DNA of 64,000 bases from Alopecurus myosuroides (Eukaryota > Streptophyta > Magnoliopsida > Poales > Poaceae): assembly GCA_028641055.1 (NCBI GenBank), contig CM054061.1:54292081-54356080 (forward strand), written 5' to 3'. The translations under genes and the position numbers were made by a program. Shown here in pieces: positions 24,736-36,271 of this stretch. Under the pieces are notes generated by a model that saw only the letters and a program-made list of their open reading frames with translations, did not search any database and was not told the DNA's origin. Positions within the stretch are counted from its first letter, which is position 1; every line of letters starts with the position of its first letter.

Positions 24736-24863
24736 TACTCCCTCCGTTCCAAAATAGATGACTTCCACTTTTCCATACAATCATGTATCTAGACACTAAA
24801 ATATGTCTAGATACATGCATGTATGACAAAGTAGAAGTCATCTATTTTGGAACGGAGGGAGTA
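24736..24863. mobile_element. Stowaway-type MITE, 128 bp, intact ends
   Basis: It begins TACTCCCTCCGTTCCAAAAT and ends with the exact complement (ATTTTGGAACGGAGGGAGTA). TA duplications flank both sides and the two halves pair almost throughout. It is in the same superfamily as the element at 18510 but a different subfamily, and is non-coding. Confidence 0.96.
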
Positions 24864-27800
24864 CATGTTAACAAAAAAATCTGAATAATCATTATACAAG
24901 GAGTCACAATTAGTAGCATGTACATTGAATCTGTGAGTACCCACTGCACGGTTTATGTAGCTCAAGAACTACACTGTTCTTAACTACACATACTTATATT
25001 TTTATTGCATAAATAGTGGCATAGATGCTTCTCTACTGCCTTGGTTCCAATTACTCTCCCTAACCAAACAACTAGCACCATGAATGGAACCTTTTTTCCT
25101 TTAGTGTATACTTATTGGTTATCTTCTCCAATGAATGAATGTTGCAGCGCCAATCAAAAGAATGGTAATTCTTTCACCTAGTACATGCTCCTTACTTGTA
25201 GAGGCTAAGAACCAAGCTTTTATTTCACTTGATTCATATCAAGATTGATCGATTGTTTCACGGTTCTAATTCCATCTAGCTAGCTTCAAGTAGCATTTTG
25301 TGTCATCCAAAAAGACAGCGGGGGAAATTAAATACAACTGGGTGCGTGCATGATTGCGACAAATTAGGTGGTCTATTGCAAATAGATCAAACATTTACTG
25401 TCTGTTACTAGAAATTCTGTACATAAACATCCTATATGTTTGTTGTTTGGCAGTGCAGTTCAAAAAACAACACAACATCTACATACTCTATGTGAGCTGA
25501 CATTTGTCATGCATTCTGGAGCCTGATTATGTTTCCTCTAGTGTTCTGTTCAAGGAGCGCAACTTCAGTTTGTGTACCTATATAGTTTATATGTGATGCT
25601 GGCCATAGATTTGAAAATTAAAATAAGACTGGATTTGTATCTTCGCATGGAAGTGTCATAGTTCTTATACAGAAACATTAAGTTTATTGCTGGTCTTTGA
25701 ATTGATCGTATTGCTTTTATACTGAAACTTTCAGTTCATTGTTGGTCTTTAAGTTGACATACCGATTTTAGACTGAAACTTTGAATTTTTGGCACCGTTT
25801 TGAAAAGACAACTGTGTTGATTTTCGGTGTCAAGAAGAGAAGTGGAGAGCAACATCTTCGACCTCGTCCTTTCAGGACTGAAAACTGACATCCAACCTCA
25901 AAGCTCTATGTTCCTTCAAGCCTTCATATTATCTGCACTAACTTCAACTTTTGTACATGAACAGTTTCTTTGTGTGATCCAAATTGTTGATTGGGTACTT
26001 GATTTCAACTAATAGCACACCAGAAATTCTATATGTTGCGCTGTATTTTTCCTCTTGACTAATGGCACTATTTATTATTCTGCATGTTAGGTAAAAAATG
26101 GCTAAAACAAGAAGAGATTACTCCTGCCTTTTTGTCTTAATATGAGACTGGGAGAAGAATACATGAGGGAAACGGCACAAATCATGAGGGGTGAACCAGT
26201 AAAGAGGCAAGCTATAAACTTGGTACCCATTCTTGAAAGTTATGGGCTCACAATTAGTGAATTAACTACTTCAAAGCCAAGAAACAGAGTTATCAAGGTC
26301 TCTTGTAACTGGGCTGAATAGTTTGTTCCGCGCGCAAGAATATCTAGAATGCCGTTATGTAGTGGATCTTCTCCTTTTCACGTGTATCCATGAAATTGTG
26401 CATTTTCCCCCTTTATTTTGGCAAGCTATAGCTAGTGATATATATATTGGCATTATATTGGCAGAACTGGTAATGTTGTTCTTCCTTGCAATCTTGTTTG
26501 TTTTGTGCTTAATGTGGGATGGTAAATATATCTAAGTACCCGGCATTATGTGATGATCCATGCGTGGCTGCTATAAATGATTGATGTTTATGGGTAGAGA
26601 TGGATATGTGATAAATTATGAATGTATTTTTCATTGATGGACAAATGTATATCTAGAATCGATGATTGTATGTCACATTGGGTGTGTTGTGGTCTGTTTT
26701 GAAGTATATTTGTTTGCCGTGCAGTTTTGAATGTTCAAAAAATAGGATAGGTCGTGCCGAAATTTTGAATTAGTTTGGCTAATTATGTAGCTTAATCACT
26801 ACTTTTATTTGTTAGAGAAGAGAAAATCCTGGTAAACAAGTAGAAAGAAGAAGTGGTTGAGATAGGAAGCATGATTGTGTTGCTAGTTTGGTAGGTGAGT
26901 TCCTGTGTGCACCAGGTAGCTAACTAGCTTCTTGAGTACTAGTACTCATTGAAGAAAATGATTGGCGAGCAAATAGAGATTAGCAACCTGATGCATGCAT
27001 GTATGTATTTGCACATAGGGACATTTGTACCTGATTCTTTATAGCTTTATCAATTCCTTTTTTAAATAAGAACTTTGGAATCATACCAGTTCCCCATCCT
27101 TGTAAATTGAGCTCGAAAATAAACTTTGTTATGTATTTGTGTTTCAGGGGAGAAGTGGAGTGCTGCATCTGGCCAGGAGGTAGCCATGGCCGCTTGATCT
27201 GGCAGGCATGCAACGGTAGCCTTCTTGTTCTACTCTATGGGTTCAGGTGAGGTGAGTCCTTGGGTAGCCATGACTCTAGTCTTGATTTTGTACCTGATTA
27301 ACCTACTTAGTAATCATGTTGTGTATTTGTCACTTCCTATTGTAATGTGAAGTCTATACAGGAGTTGTATATTCATGAACATGTCTGTTTTTCCCAAGTA
27401 AAGCAAAATGACATGCCAATTCTGTGTCCTATCTGATAGTGAAAGTTGTAATAAGTTTGCAATGGCTTGGTTTTTTCTGGAGCTTATTGTAAAACCAATG
27501 GGATTGGAGAAAAGTCATCTCCTATACCACAATCTTCCACTAGTTAGCATCAACCACCAAGCACTTATAGCTGCACTTATAATGTTTTATTGTCACGTTG
27601 ACCAGTGCAGCCATACTGTTTGATTTATTTAGTGTCTGACTGGTCGTATTTTAATGGGGAGTGGCGTGTTTCTGATGATTAATCACTTATCACTATGTTA
27701 TATTGTTGATAGATGTTTGATGGGCACAATGGATCCGGAGCGGCATATACGGAAAAAACAATCTATTGAAAAATGTCCTACATGCTACCCATTCGGGTCT

Positions 27801-29154
27801 GAGCGGGGATGAGTGGCTTGAAGTGGTGGTGAAGACGGATAAAGATCTTTAAGAAATAGGCAAATCAGGCTTATCCTTATCCTTGTTTAGCTTGTTGATG
27901 ACAAGTGTTTTTCGTCAAAGAAATAGACATACATTGTAGTCTTCCTTTCATATGTCCCTGGGTGCACATGTTGTTACTGTCATGTCCCTCTTTTTGACTC
28001 TTTTTTACTGTATATATAATTAAAAAATCATGCATTTTGTAGGTGAGATGCGATTTTTCTTGACCTACATAATAGACCAAAGATTTGTATGCACCTATAT
28101 GATGCAACCTAATGGTTTAACATATTTACAGGCCAGCCATTTATTCCAACTATTTCTTTTCAAATACAACCGTTTGCTCTCATGGATGTGCTCGTTTTGA
28201 CTTATTTACTCTTGTCGGTGATTTAGTTGCAGACCACCCACTTAACTTTCGAGCCTCAACAAAATGAAATGGTAAAAGGTGTAGCTCAAAGGAACGTAAC
28301 CAGGCCCCACAAAATTATGAACTGCTATATTTTCAAACCGGTGAATGATTTGCTCATTTGCTCTGTATTCACATGTTAGAACCGCCAAGAATTTTTTTCC
28401 AAAATAAGAAAGCACATATTATTTCCGCACATGTCTACGGTATTAGTGAACAAGCACCAATTTTGTATCTTTGACTGCTGCTACTAGCAATCAGGCCTAA
28501 GAATGTGTTACAATGATCATATTTTGGAAGGTTATGTTGAATACTCTGAACATAATGTAAAAAATTGTACAATCAGAGGTTAACTTTATTTTACAAACTA
28601 CACAATGATGAACCACTTGCAAGATGGGCTCCTGTTTTTTGATGACCAATTTAACTCTTGGTTACTAAGGTTTTTCTTCTTCTTAGATTGGTTTTGAAGA
28701 GTATTGGTTACAAATCCTTGCCCATTGAAGGTTTACCCTTCGATACATACAGAGGATCGTGTTATTGCATTTCTGTTTAATTCCTTGGATCTTAGGATTT
28801 TTTGTACTTCATTATTTAACCCATAAAGAATTTTTAGGATTCTACTTGTATAACAATCTTTTCATTGCAGTAGTTGTCCCATATTTGAGGGGCATAATTC
28901 TAAGCAGTGAATCCGAGACTGCATGCTTCCTTTCATACTTATGTCTTTCGTAGTCTTGCCTGTGGTTGTTGAATTATGTGTGAGCAATGCATGTACTCAA
29001 TACTTGTTTCTTATTTATGCCTTTCGCAGTTCTTGGTCATAGATAGGCGGTTGTCTCGACGGCGCGTCTCCAAGCAGCCTGGAGCCCCTCCCCAACCACG
29101 TCCCTGAGATGCTATTGCTGGCCACCAGCCCACCACTCATCTTGTGGTACCAGC
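24864..29154. other. AT-rich sequence, nothing recognised
   Basis: About 4.3 kb without a supported gene, RNA or transposon terminus on either strand. Short frames of 60-80 codons show no domain and no codon bias. It may be the introns of a decayed gene running with the plus-strand islands, or plain intergenic DNA. Confidence 0.35.
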
Positions 29155-30055
29155 GGGGGCGCCGATGGTGGTGCTGCTGGGCTCTCCATGGCCTCCCACG
29201 CTGTAGTAGGCTTGGCTGGGCTTCAAGCTTCGAATACCTTGATGGCTCTGCCATGCGACCGCGGGGAGTTTACCACGGTGGGGTGCTGTTTTGGCATTGG
29301 CTATGAATCTTCTTCGGTGAGCTCTGGTTCATTCCTGGACATTGGTACGTATGTCTGTTCACTGTATTGTGACAGCTACCTTTCTTATTTGTAAGTTTTT
29401 TTTTGGATATTTGTGATACGTTTTTATCGTGACGAGCTGCTGCAGAGTACGCCAAGCTATTAAGGGAGATGCAGTGGCGATGATGAGCGCGCCTCGAAGT
29501 ACCACTGGAGTAGGCTGCCAGGGCTTCCCCGGACAGGAGCCTTGTGGGACACAGACGACAATGACGCTAGGGTTGGCCGTTGCTGAGCAGGTGATCACTA
29601 ATGCAAGCTTGTGCTTGGTGCTGTCTCCTTGTGCTGCCGGTGGGGGGCACCGATGTTGGTGCTGCTGGGCTCTCCATGGCCTCCCACGCCGTAGTAGGCT
29701 TGGCTGGGATTCCAGCTTCGACTACCTTGTCGGCTCCCGCTGCAATGTGACGGCGATGAGTTAACCACGGTTGGGTGCTGTCCTGGCATCGGCTACGGAT
29801 CTTCTCCGGTGAACTCTGGTTCATTCCTGGACATGGTACGAATGTCTATTTATTGTATAGTGACATCTATCTTTCTCATTTGTACGTTTTTGGATATTGG
29901 TAGATCTGTTTTTGTCGTGACGAGCTGCTGCGGATTACGCCAAGCTATTGTGGGAGTTGCAGTGGCGATGATGAGCGCACCTCGAGCTACCGCTGGAGTA
30001 GGCTGCCAGGGCTTCCCGTACAGGAGCCATGCGGGACACATACAACATCAACGCA
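29155..30055. repeat. Tandem duplication, two units offset by 488 bp
   Basis: Units 29155-29567 and 29643-30055 keep a constant 488-bp offset and similar order: GTGCTGCTGGGCTCTCCATG, GTAGTAGGCTTGGCTGGG, CTCTGGTTCATTCCTGGACA, GACGAGCTGCTGC, GCAGTGGCGATGATGAGCGC, GTAGGCTGCCAGGGCTTCC. Identity is roughly 85 percent by eye. Both units are GC-rich in an AT-rich area. One frame (VTSCC..RQAI, AVAMMSAPR, GVGCQGFP) is open in both, but the first halves contain stops in unit two. No family recognised. Confidence 0.8.
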
Positions 30056-30750
30056 AAGATTAGGATTTTTGGGTGTTTTGTTTGTACAAAGTTTGCTGTT
30101 GGCAAAGTGTGTTATGAGAGGAATCTTGGTTTGAGACTCCATATTGACAGATTGTTCGAGTTGAAGAGAAAACAAGCTATATCCATTTTGTAAGTATATC
30201 CAAGCTCAATAATACACGGATTGTTCTTCCAGTGTTGGACAAGCACATGAGAAATGAGAATGTTGTCTAACTAGATTGTTTTTGTGGCATGAAAGGAAAA
30301 AAATGCTTAGATCTTCCCCTATAAAGAAATTCTAAAACAATCAGGCATATGTTGAGAAAAAACAAGTCCAAACAATCGCTGAAATTTCCCCTGATTAATA
30401 CCGAGGGCATGCATGATTTACTGGATTCTTAAATACGGATGCTAGCTAGATTTGTGGGCAGCTTACATCGCATTGAAAGTTTAAATCGAGAATGCAATGG
30501 AAACCTTTTTTTTTTCATGGTTTACTATAACAAGAATACGGATATATAGTCAGTCATTAAGGAGACGTATTGTGTTTCCTATAACAAGCAGCCCAGAATA
30601 ATTTTAGGGAACATTTTTTTTTGCTGAGAAATGGCGGAATTTTAGGCCTATTTTCTCCAAGGAAATTAATGCCTGACTCGTGCGGGTTGCTTTGATGGAG
30701 TCGCCGAAATTAAATTCGCGGAAAGAGAGACCGAAAATTGGTAGCCCTCC
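30056..30750. other. No feature recognised
   Basis: AT-rich sequence leading up to the promoter-like region, without coding or transposon signals that I can support. Confidence 0.4.
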
Positions 30751-30815
30751 CTCCCTTCCACTCCTTTGTAAGAATTCGAACTTCTTTCCCTCCCCTAAAT
30801 CATTCTCTATAAATA
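30751..30815 (+). promoter_or_regulatory. Plant-type core promoter (Y patch and TATA box)
   Basis: A pyrimidine patch CCCTCCCTCCCTTCCACTCC is followed by more CT-rich sequence and a TATA box TATAAATA at 30808-30815. The expected start is near 30840, in a GC-rich leader. About 80 bp after the TATA box the sequence changes abruptly into antisense Copia pol (from about 30897). Any original transcription unit has therefore lost its body or been separated from it. Confidence 0.55.
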
Positions 30816-30896
30816 CGAGGGGACGGTGAGAGGCCGTGCACGGATTGCGCGTGTGACTTGGCGGACTTTGCGGAACTGGCGGTAGGCGTAGAGCGA

Positions 30897-31977
30897 GCGA
30901 GTGCAGCGATCTACTCGGCCATCACAAGCTGGCATTCAGGATGAACAATAGCCTCACGGTACGTAGTCGGCTCCGGAATAGCGGTAAATACTATAACTGA
31001 CGGGTTTATAGAAATCGGGCGTAGTACAAGGCCGACTGCGAAGAGAATAAGTCGGCTGAGACGGTGCACCAGAAGTAGAGGGTGTATCAAAGGACTCGTT
31101 CGCAACATGTGGACGACGAGTATAGTAAAATGGAAAAGTAGGATAGGATGTGATAGTAGGAGGAGACGGAGAGGAAGACGGCACCGGTGAAGAGGGTGAA
31201 GAACGCGGCGACGAAGGAGGAGAGGATAGTGTCGGTGTAGATTTCTCCGGAGCAGGAAGATGAAAAGGAGGAGAAGAAATAGGAGGAACCAAGGGAGGAG
31301 AATCAGGAAGAGTAAGAAAAGAGATATCCTCCATAGTGGAGGTCGAGGAGGTCGATCGCAGATAGAAAAGTCGAGACTCATCAAAAGTCACATCCCGAGA
31401 AATACGCCTACGACGAGCCACACGATCCCAACACTGTATCCAAGAAAAACACACTCAACAGACTGATCAGATAGTTTGGCGCGTTCACGAGGAGTGAGGA
31501 GAACGTAGCAAACGCAGCCAAACAAACGCAACATAGAATAGTCAGGAGAACGATCATAAAGTCGCTCAAGAGGAATAGCACCCTGAAGTGCGGCAGAAGG
31601 TTGGATATTAATGAGATAAGTAGAGGTAGACACAACCTCATCCTATAAATGAGGCGGGAGAGAAGAAGCGATCATCATCGCACGAGCAGTCTCAAGAAGA
31701 CGGCGTTGCTTTCTCTCAGCCACGCCGTTCTGAGCATGCGCACTGGGACAAGAGAATTGAGCAAGCGTGCCCTGCTCAGTAAGAACACCACACAACTCTT
31801 TGGAGATATACTCACCAGCAGAGTCTGCACGAAACACACGAATTGGCGTAGAAAACTGAGTAAGAACCACGGCTGCAAAACGCTTATATATGGAGAGAAC
31901 CTCATTACAAGAAGACATAAAATACAACCAAGTATAACGAGAGAAATCATCTATACAAATGATATAGTATTTATGAC
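30897..31977 (-). pseudogene. Copia pol fragment: integrase core and C-terminal part
   Basis: C-terminal side of the host Copia element. From 31977 leftward the minus strand encodes an integrase core (YYIICIDDFSRYTWLYFMS, VFRADSAGEY, HAQNGVAERK), then [25 protein letters not shown] and, after a frame change, [14 protein letters not shown], a Ser/Pro-rich linker and YREAIVHPECQLVMAE. An in-frame TAG stands near 31643, a small deletion with frame change near 31450, and another frame change near 30970. The sequence breaks off at 30897, before the reverse transcriptase. The N-terminal part of the same element is at 62956-64000. Confidence 0.88.
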
Positions 31978-33650
31978 TGATATCCCACAAGTATAGGGGA
32001 TCGCGTGTATCCTTTTCGATAAGTAAGAGTGTCGAACCCAACGAGGAGCTAAAGGTAGGATAAATATTCTCTCAAGTTTAATCAACCACTCATACAACTC
32101 TACACACACTAAACGTTTGCATTATCTAGGAAATAAAACTAGAGTAATAATACGGGTATGAGAGATAACTTTGCAAGATAATAAATACAAGAAATTAAAT
32201 GTTAGTGCTGCAGCAATAAAATATACTAAGTAACCATAAACTAACAGTACCATAGGTGTGGAAAAGTGATGGTAATTGTGGTGGCTTTGTCGAAGATTAA
32301 TTAGTGAAGGTATCAGGTTCATTGTCTTCGATGCAGTTTTCTATGTGGGAGAGGCAAAGCTAACAAGCTCTCACTATCCAATGATTGCAAGTACTTATGA
32401 TTGGAACTCTAGAAAACATCCGTAACTATTAGAAGATACATTAAGGTAAAAATACCCAACCATAGCCTTAAGTTAATGGTCCTCTTACTCCCATACGTGC
32501 AACTAACCGGTTTGAGTCCTTAGCTTTCTGTCACTCCGGCAGAACTACGCCTCTTCCTTTGCACATACTACTAACCCTATGGTGTTGATCCAAGCGCGCA
32601 CAAATATAATAGACACCAAAGGACAGTACCATATCAACATACAACTCTAATGAACCAAATACATTCAACAAAGCAATCAAAAGACAAATAAACTACACAA
32701 ACATGACATAGATCATATGATAAATATTATAGCATCAAACACCATGTTTACATAGGACGGTACAGAGGTTTGTGGAAGGATGAACCATTGAATACAAGGA
32801 GGAGATGATGATGTAGGTGTTGGTGAAGGCGGCATCATGGCGGAGAGGATGGAGAAGGGGCAGCACGTGAGGTGCAGGGCGGCGCCGGCGGCCGTCGACG
32901 GCGCAAGGGGCTCCTCCTGCGCTGGCCGGCCATCATGGGGGAGCGCCGCCCCTTAGCCCCCTTCCTCCATGGCTTCTTGGTGCTGTAGATGAGCCCTCCC
33001 CCATGGAGATGAGACCATGGGGGAGGCAAAATTCGTGGCTTTTGGTGGCTGCCCAAGAATTAGGGTTTTCTTCTCCTTATATGTGATGGGACAATGCTCC
33101 CCGGCCCTCCGATGGATGGCCCCCTGATCCAAAGGCTCTTGGGAACCTCAAGAACCTTCCTGGGTCCCTCTTAGCCCCAAAGTCGTGGCTTGGCCGAATC
33201 CATCAAATATGGTAAGAGTTGGACTCAGTCTCGTCACCGATTCCCGTAATCCCGTAATCATATATATATATCCTCCAGTAAAATGGGTCCAAAGGCCGCA
33301 TACAAACTCGGATTGGGATGTTCTTGGGCTTAAATGAAAGGTATGTAAATGGCCAACAACTTTGTAGGCAATTTGATCTTCATTACGTTATCGTTAGGGG
33401 TAAAACTGATGATCTTAAAAACTGTTGGTGGACAGATTTCAGGAAAGTCAGAGTCCTTTTTCAACAAGTCTCCTTTTGTGTTTTCTTGTTGATTCCTACA
33501 TATTAAAGAGTAAAACAAGAACATTGTGCACTCTTGCAACTATTAATAGGTTAGTCCAAATAAATCATAAACTTTATATAAAAACACGTGTCAAAACCAT
33601 AATATTAGCATGAAACAATCAAAAATTATAGATACGTTATGGACGTATCA
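31978..33650 (-). repeat. LARD-G 3' LTR
   Basis: 1673 bp, TG...CA ended, flanked on the left by the Copia target copy ATGAC. It is clearly more diverged from the 5' LTR than the two 5' LTR copies are from each other, including an insertion near 33128-33160. LARD-G is thus the oldest insertion in the Copia host. Confidence 0.9.
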
Positions 33651-33665
33651 ACATCCCCAAGCTTA
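33651..33665 (-). other. LARD-G polypurine tract region
   Basis: The minus strand reads TAAGCTTGGGGATGT directly before the 3' LTR. The purine-rich GCTTGGGGATG core at this position fits the plus-strand primer of reverse transcription. An exact 15-bp copy occurs inside the element at 45449-45463. Confidence 0.7.
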
Positions 33666-33866
33666 ATTCATGCTCGTCCTCGAGTAGGTAAATGATAATA
33701 ACGTAATTTTTGATTGTAAATGCTATGATCAGGTCCTTAACAATTGCATGATGTATGAATAGTAAAACTTAGCAATCATGTTACCTAATGAAAAGTATCA
33801 ATGCACTAAGAGCTCATAACCAGGGCCGGTCCTGACATTTGGGGGCCCTGAGGCAAAATTAAAACT

Positions 33867-34589
33867 TGGGCCCTTACTATAGACATCAAAATAATAATAA
33901 TATATTATATGTGGAAAAAAATATGTTATGAATAAAACATAGGATCCGAAAGCACTACTCGTATCAAATAATTTATACATGTTATCTATAAAATTTCTTC
34001 GCGATGCAAAGTCACATATAATAGGGTCGATGTTAATGTCGTCCAAAAATTTCTTCTTGATGCATAATGCCGTCATACCAGTTTACCTTTGTTGAGTCAT
34101 TTTTGACCTCAAATAATTTTTCAATAATTTTAACTTAGAAAAGTTTCATTCAGCCAATGTGACAGTCATAGGCACCGTAAACAAGAGGCGATAAGCTTTG
34201 TAGACAATATTAGGATAGCAATTAAGCTCTCTGACATGACTGAAATAAATAATTTTTATGTATATGGCTCAATTTGGTAATGTGCATGTTGAGGACGAGA
34301 AAGAAAATAGCCAAATCGGCGTGGCGTGTTGTCGCAATAGGGGCCTAGAAGTTGAAATCAACGAGACAACTAACTAGCAATTACGTCATGCAACCTAGAT
34401 CGGATAAGTGCATATAAACAGGGGCTGAGCATAAAATACGTAATTACGTTACTGGACGGATCCGTATTCTGAATCTCTGAATCATCATTAATTAATTTTA
34501 CCTCACGTCAACCAGGGAGGGCGTTGTTGGGCGGCGGCGGATTGGTATCGGCGATGGACAGGGTGCTATGGCCGATTCGATCAGTTGAT
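33867..34589. repeat. Left copy of the 0.72-kb direct repeat flanking LINE-A
   Basis: This hAT-internal segment recurs at 43019-43744. It begins at the TG.GCCCTTACTATAG point and ends at CAGTTGAT, exactly where the oligo-T of LINE-A starts. I count roughly 28 substitutions and a few small indels over the length, near 4 percent. Its position makes it either a very long LINE target duplication or the product of recombination. Confidence 0.9.
33980..34240 (-). pseudogene. hAT transposase C-terminal (dimerisation) fragment, copy 1
   Basis: The minus strand reads ELNCYPNIVYKAYRLLFTV, then VTLAE-stop-NFSKLKLLKNYLRS, then ALCIKKKFLDDINIDPI and CDFASRRN. This is the hATC region of plant hAT transposases, where AERSFSKLK is usual; a TGA replaces the arginine codon. 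A second break precedes TGMTALC. There is no N-terminal zinc finger and no catalytic core. The same TGA is in copy 2, so it predates the duplication. Confidence 0.85.
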
Positions 34590-34721
34590 TTTTTTTTAAG
34601 ATTGAACAAAGCTTATATTAAGCAAGCCAGCAAGCCGCCTTTATTAAAAACCTTCCAGCCCCCGTAGGTACCCTGGTAAGGAAAAGAGTGCGTCCGAAAC
34701 TTGCTGCTGCAAAAACAATCA

Positions 34722-35210
34722 TCAGTATGTCTTACAATCCTTTCTGATACAAGCATTAAGAAAGGTCGGAGTGTAATTTATCCATATACATCTTTGTCTA
34801 TCCAGACTACTATATTTGGCACACAAGTGTGCAAATTCATTTGCCTCCCTAGGGATATACGAAAGAGTAAAAGAATCTAAATTTCCAGATAGACCACTCA
34901 CTTCCGAGAGGATAGATGCTAGAATTGATCTATCGAACTTTGCCCCTGACCACATATGAACTAGTTGCTGTGAGTCAGTTTCAATAATAATTTTCCTATA
35001 ACCTCTGTCAATAGCCATCTTAATGCCATCTCTAATAGCATATGCTTCCATAGTAATAGCAAGGGATGCCGAGTTATACCACCTTGCATGAGCAACTCGA
35101 AATTGGCCGTCAATTCCCCTAATAGTCACCCCGGTTCCTCCATTGTTATGATCCTCAATGAACTTTGCATCCACATTAACCTTCACTGTATCATCAACGG
35201 AGGGATCCAC
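34722..35210 (-). pseudogene. LINE-A RNase H domain
   Basis: An RNase H fold of the plant LINE type, with acidic residues visible in VNVDAKF, TMEAYAIRDG and IIIETDSQQL, and PREANEFAHLCAK near the end. It is one frame off from the preceding zinc-binding segment because of a frameshift near 35190-35210. Known biology: a subset of plant L1 elements carry such a domain to remove template RNA. Confidence 0.85.
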
Positions 35211-36238
35211 TTAGCCACTCTTTTAACCGAAGGAGCAGGGGGGTGTTTACCTGACCAGATTAAATCATTAGTGGTGTCCAATGCCCATTTAGCTGACTGG
35301 GCAATGGATTTTGTTTCTTCACCGTGCCGTCTTGCGTTCCTATCACTCCACACGGCCCAAGTCCCACATAAAATGATAGAGGCATTCCGTGTCGAAATTT
35401 TGTCCTCATCCATTAAATCAAACGTCCAGCTTCCCGGGTGTAATGAAGGTATTTTGACACCCGTTGTCTCCTTGATCTCCCTCCAGAAATCCCTGGCCCA
35501 ATTACACTTGAAGAGGGAGTGGTAAATAGTTTTAGTTAGGCCACAAAAATCACAACATCCTACCTTTTCAATGTGGCGTTGAGCGAGTATCTGTTTAGTA
35601 GGTATAAATTCCTTTGTTACCCGCCACCAAAAGTTTCTTACCTTCGGTGGGATAGGCATCTTCCAAATACGTTTCCAGTACGGAGATGTATCTCCATTCG
35701 AAGAACCAGCCATAGGAACCCGGTTATGATGGATCAGTGATTTATAAGCTGAGCGTACAGAGAAGTAGCCCAGACGCTCGGGGTGCCACGCCCAAGTATC
35801 ATCCATAAATAATCCAACCGGGATACGTAATATAGATTCCGCATCACTATGAATAAAATTCATCCGAATTTTGTCTTCCAACCAACAATTCGTAACAGGG
35901 TCCAGAAGTTCTTCCACCATCACAATGTTGCTCTCTGGATGACGGTATAGGGGTTTATTACCACTGTTTTCGGGTATCCAGGGGTCATCCCAGACCCGAA
36001 TAGAAGATCCATCTCCCACACGTTTAATCAATCCAATTTCCAATGCTTCCCTGCCATGGAGAATGGCCCTCCACGTATGCGATGAACCTTTCTTCCATGT
36101 AGCAGACATACAGTCCCCAGAATGAAAGTACTTACCCTTTAAAACTCTAGCACATAAAGAATCAGGATTAGTGATAATTCTCCATCCTTGCTTTTCCAAC
36201 ATAGCTTGGTTGAAGAATTCTAGATCTCTAAAACCCAT
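35183..36238 (-). pseudogene. LINE-A reverse-transcriptase zinc-binding segment
   Basis: It starts MGFRDLEFFNQAMLEKQGWR, contains WKRIWKMPIPPKVRNFWWR, and has the C-x2-C...H-x4-C-type cluster CDFCGLTKTIYHSLFKCNW, then GTWAVWSDRNARRHGE. It is separated from the reverse transcriptase by a TGA near 36272, where a tryptophan codon would be usual. Confidence 0.87.
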
Positions 36239-36271
36239 ACGCCCATCACATTTGGGGACAGCAATATCCTT

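Noticed and set aside
31643..32041. 132-codon minus frame as a single Copia protein
   Set aside because: Its first 22 codons come from the LARD-G LTR. The real integrase text starts at 31977, so the fusion is an accident of insertion.
31978..33650. Solo LTR in the Copia element
   Set aside because: The right flank is a polypurine tract and internal sequence, not ATGAC. The matching ATGAC lies beyond the distant 5' LTR, so it is one end of a complete element.
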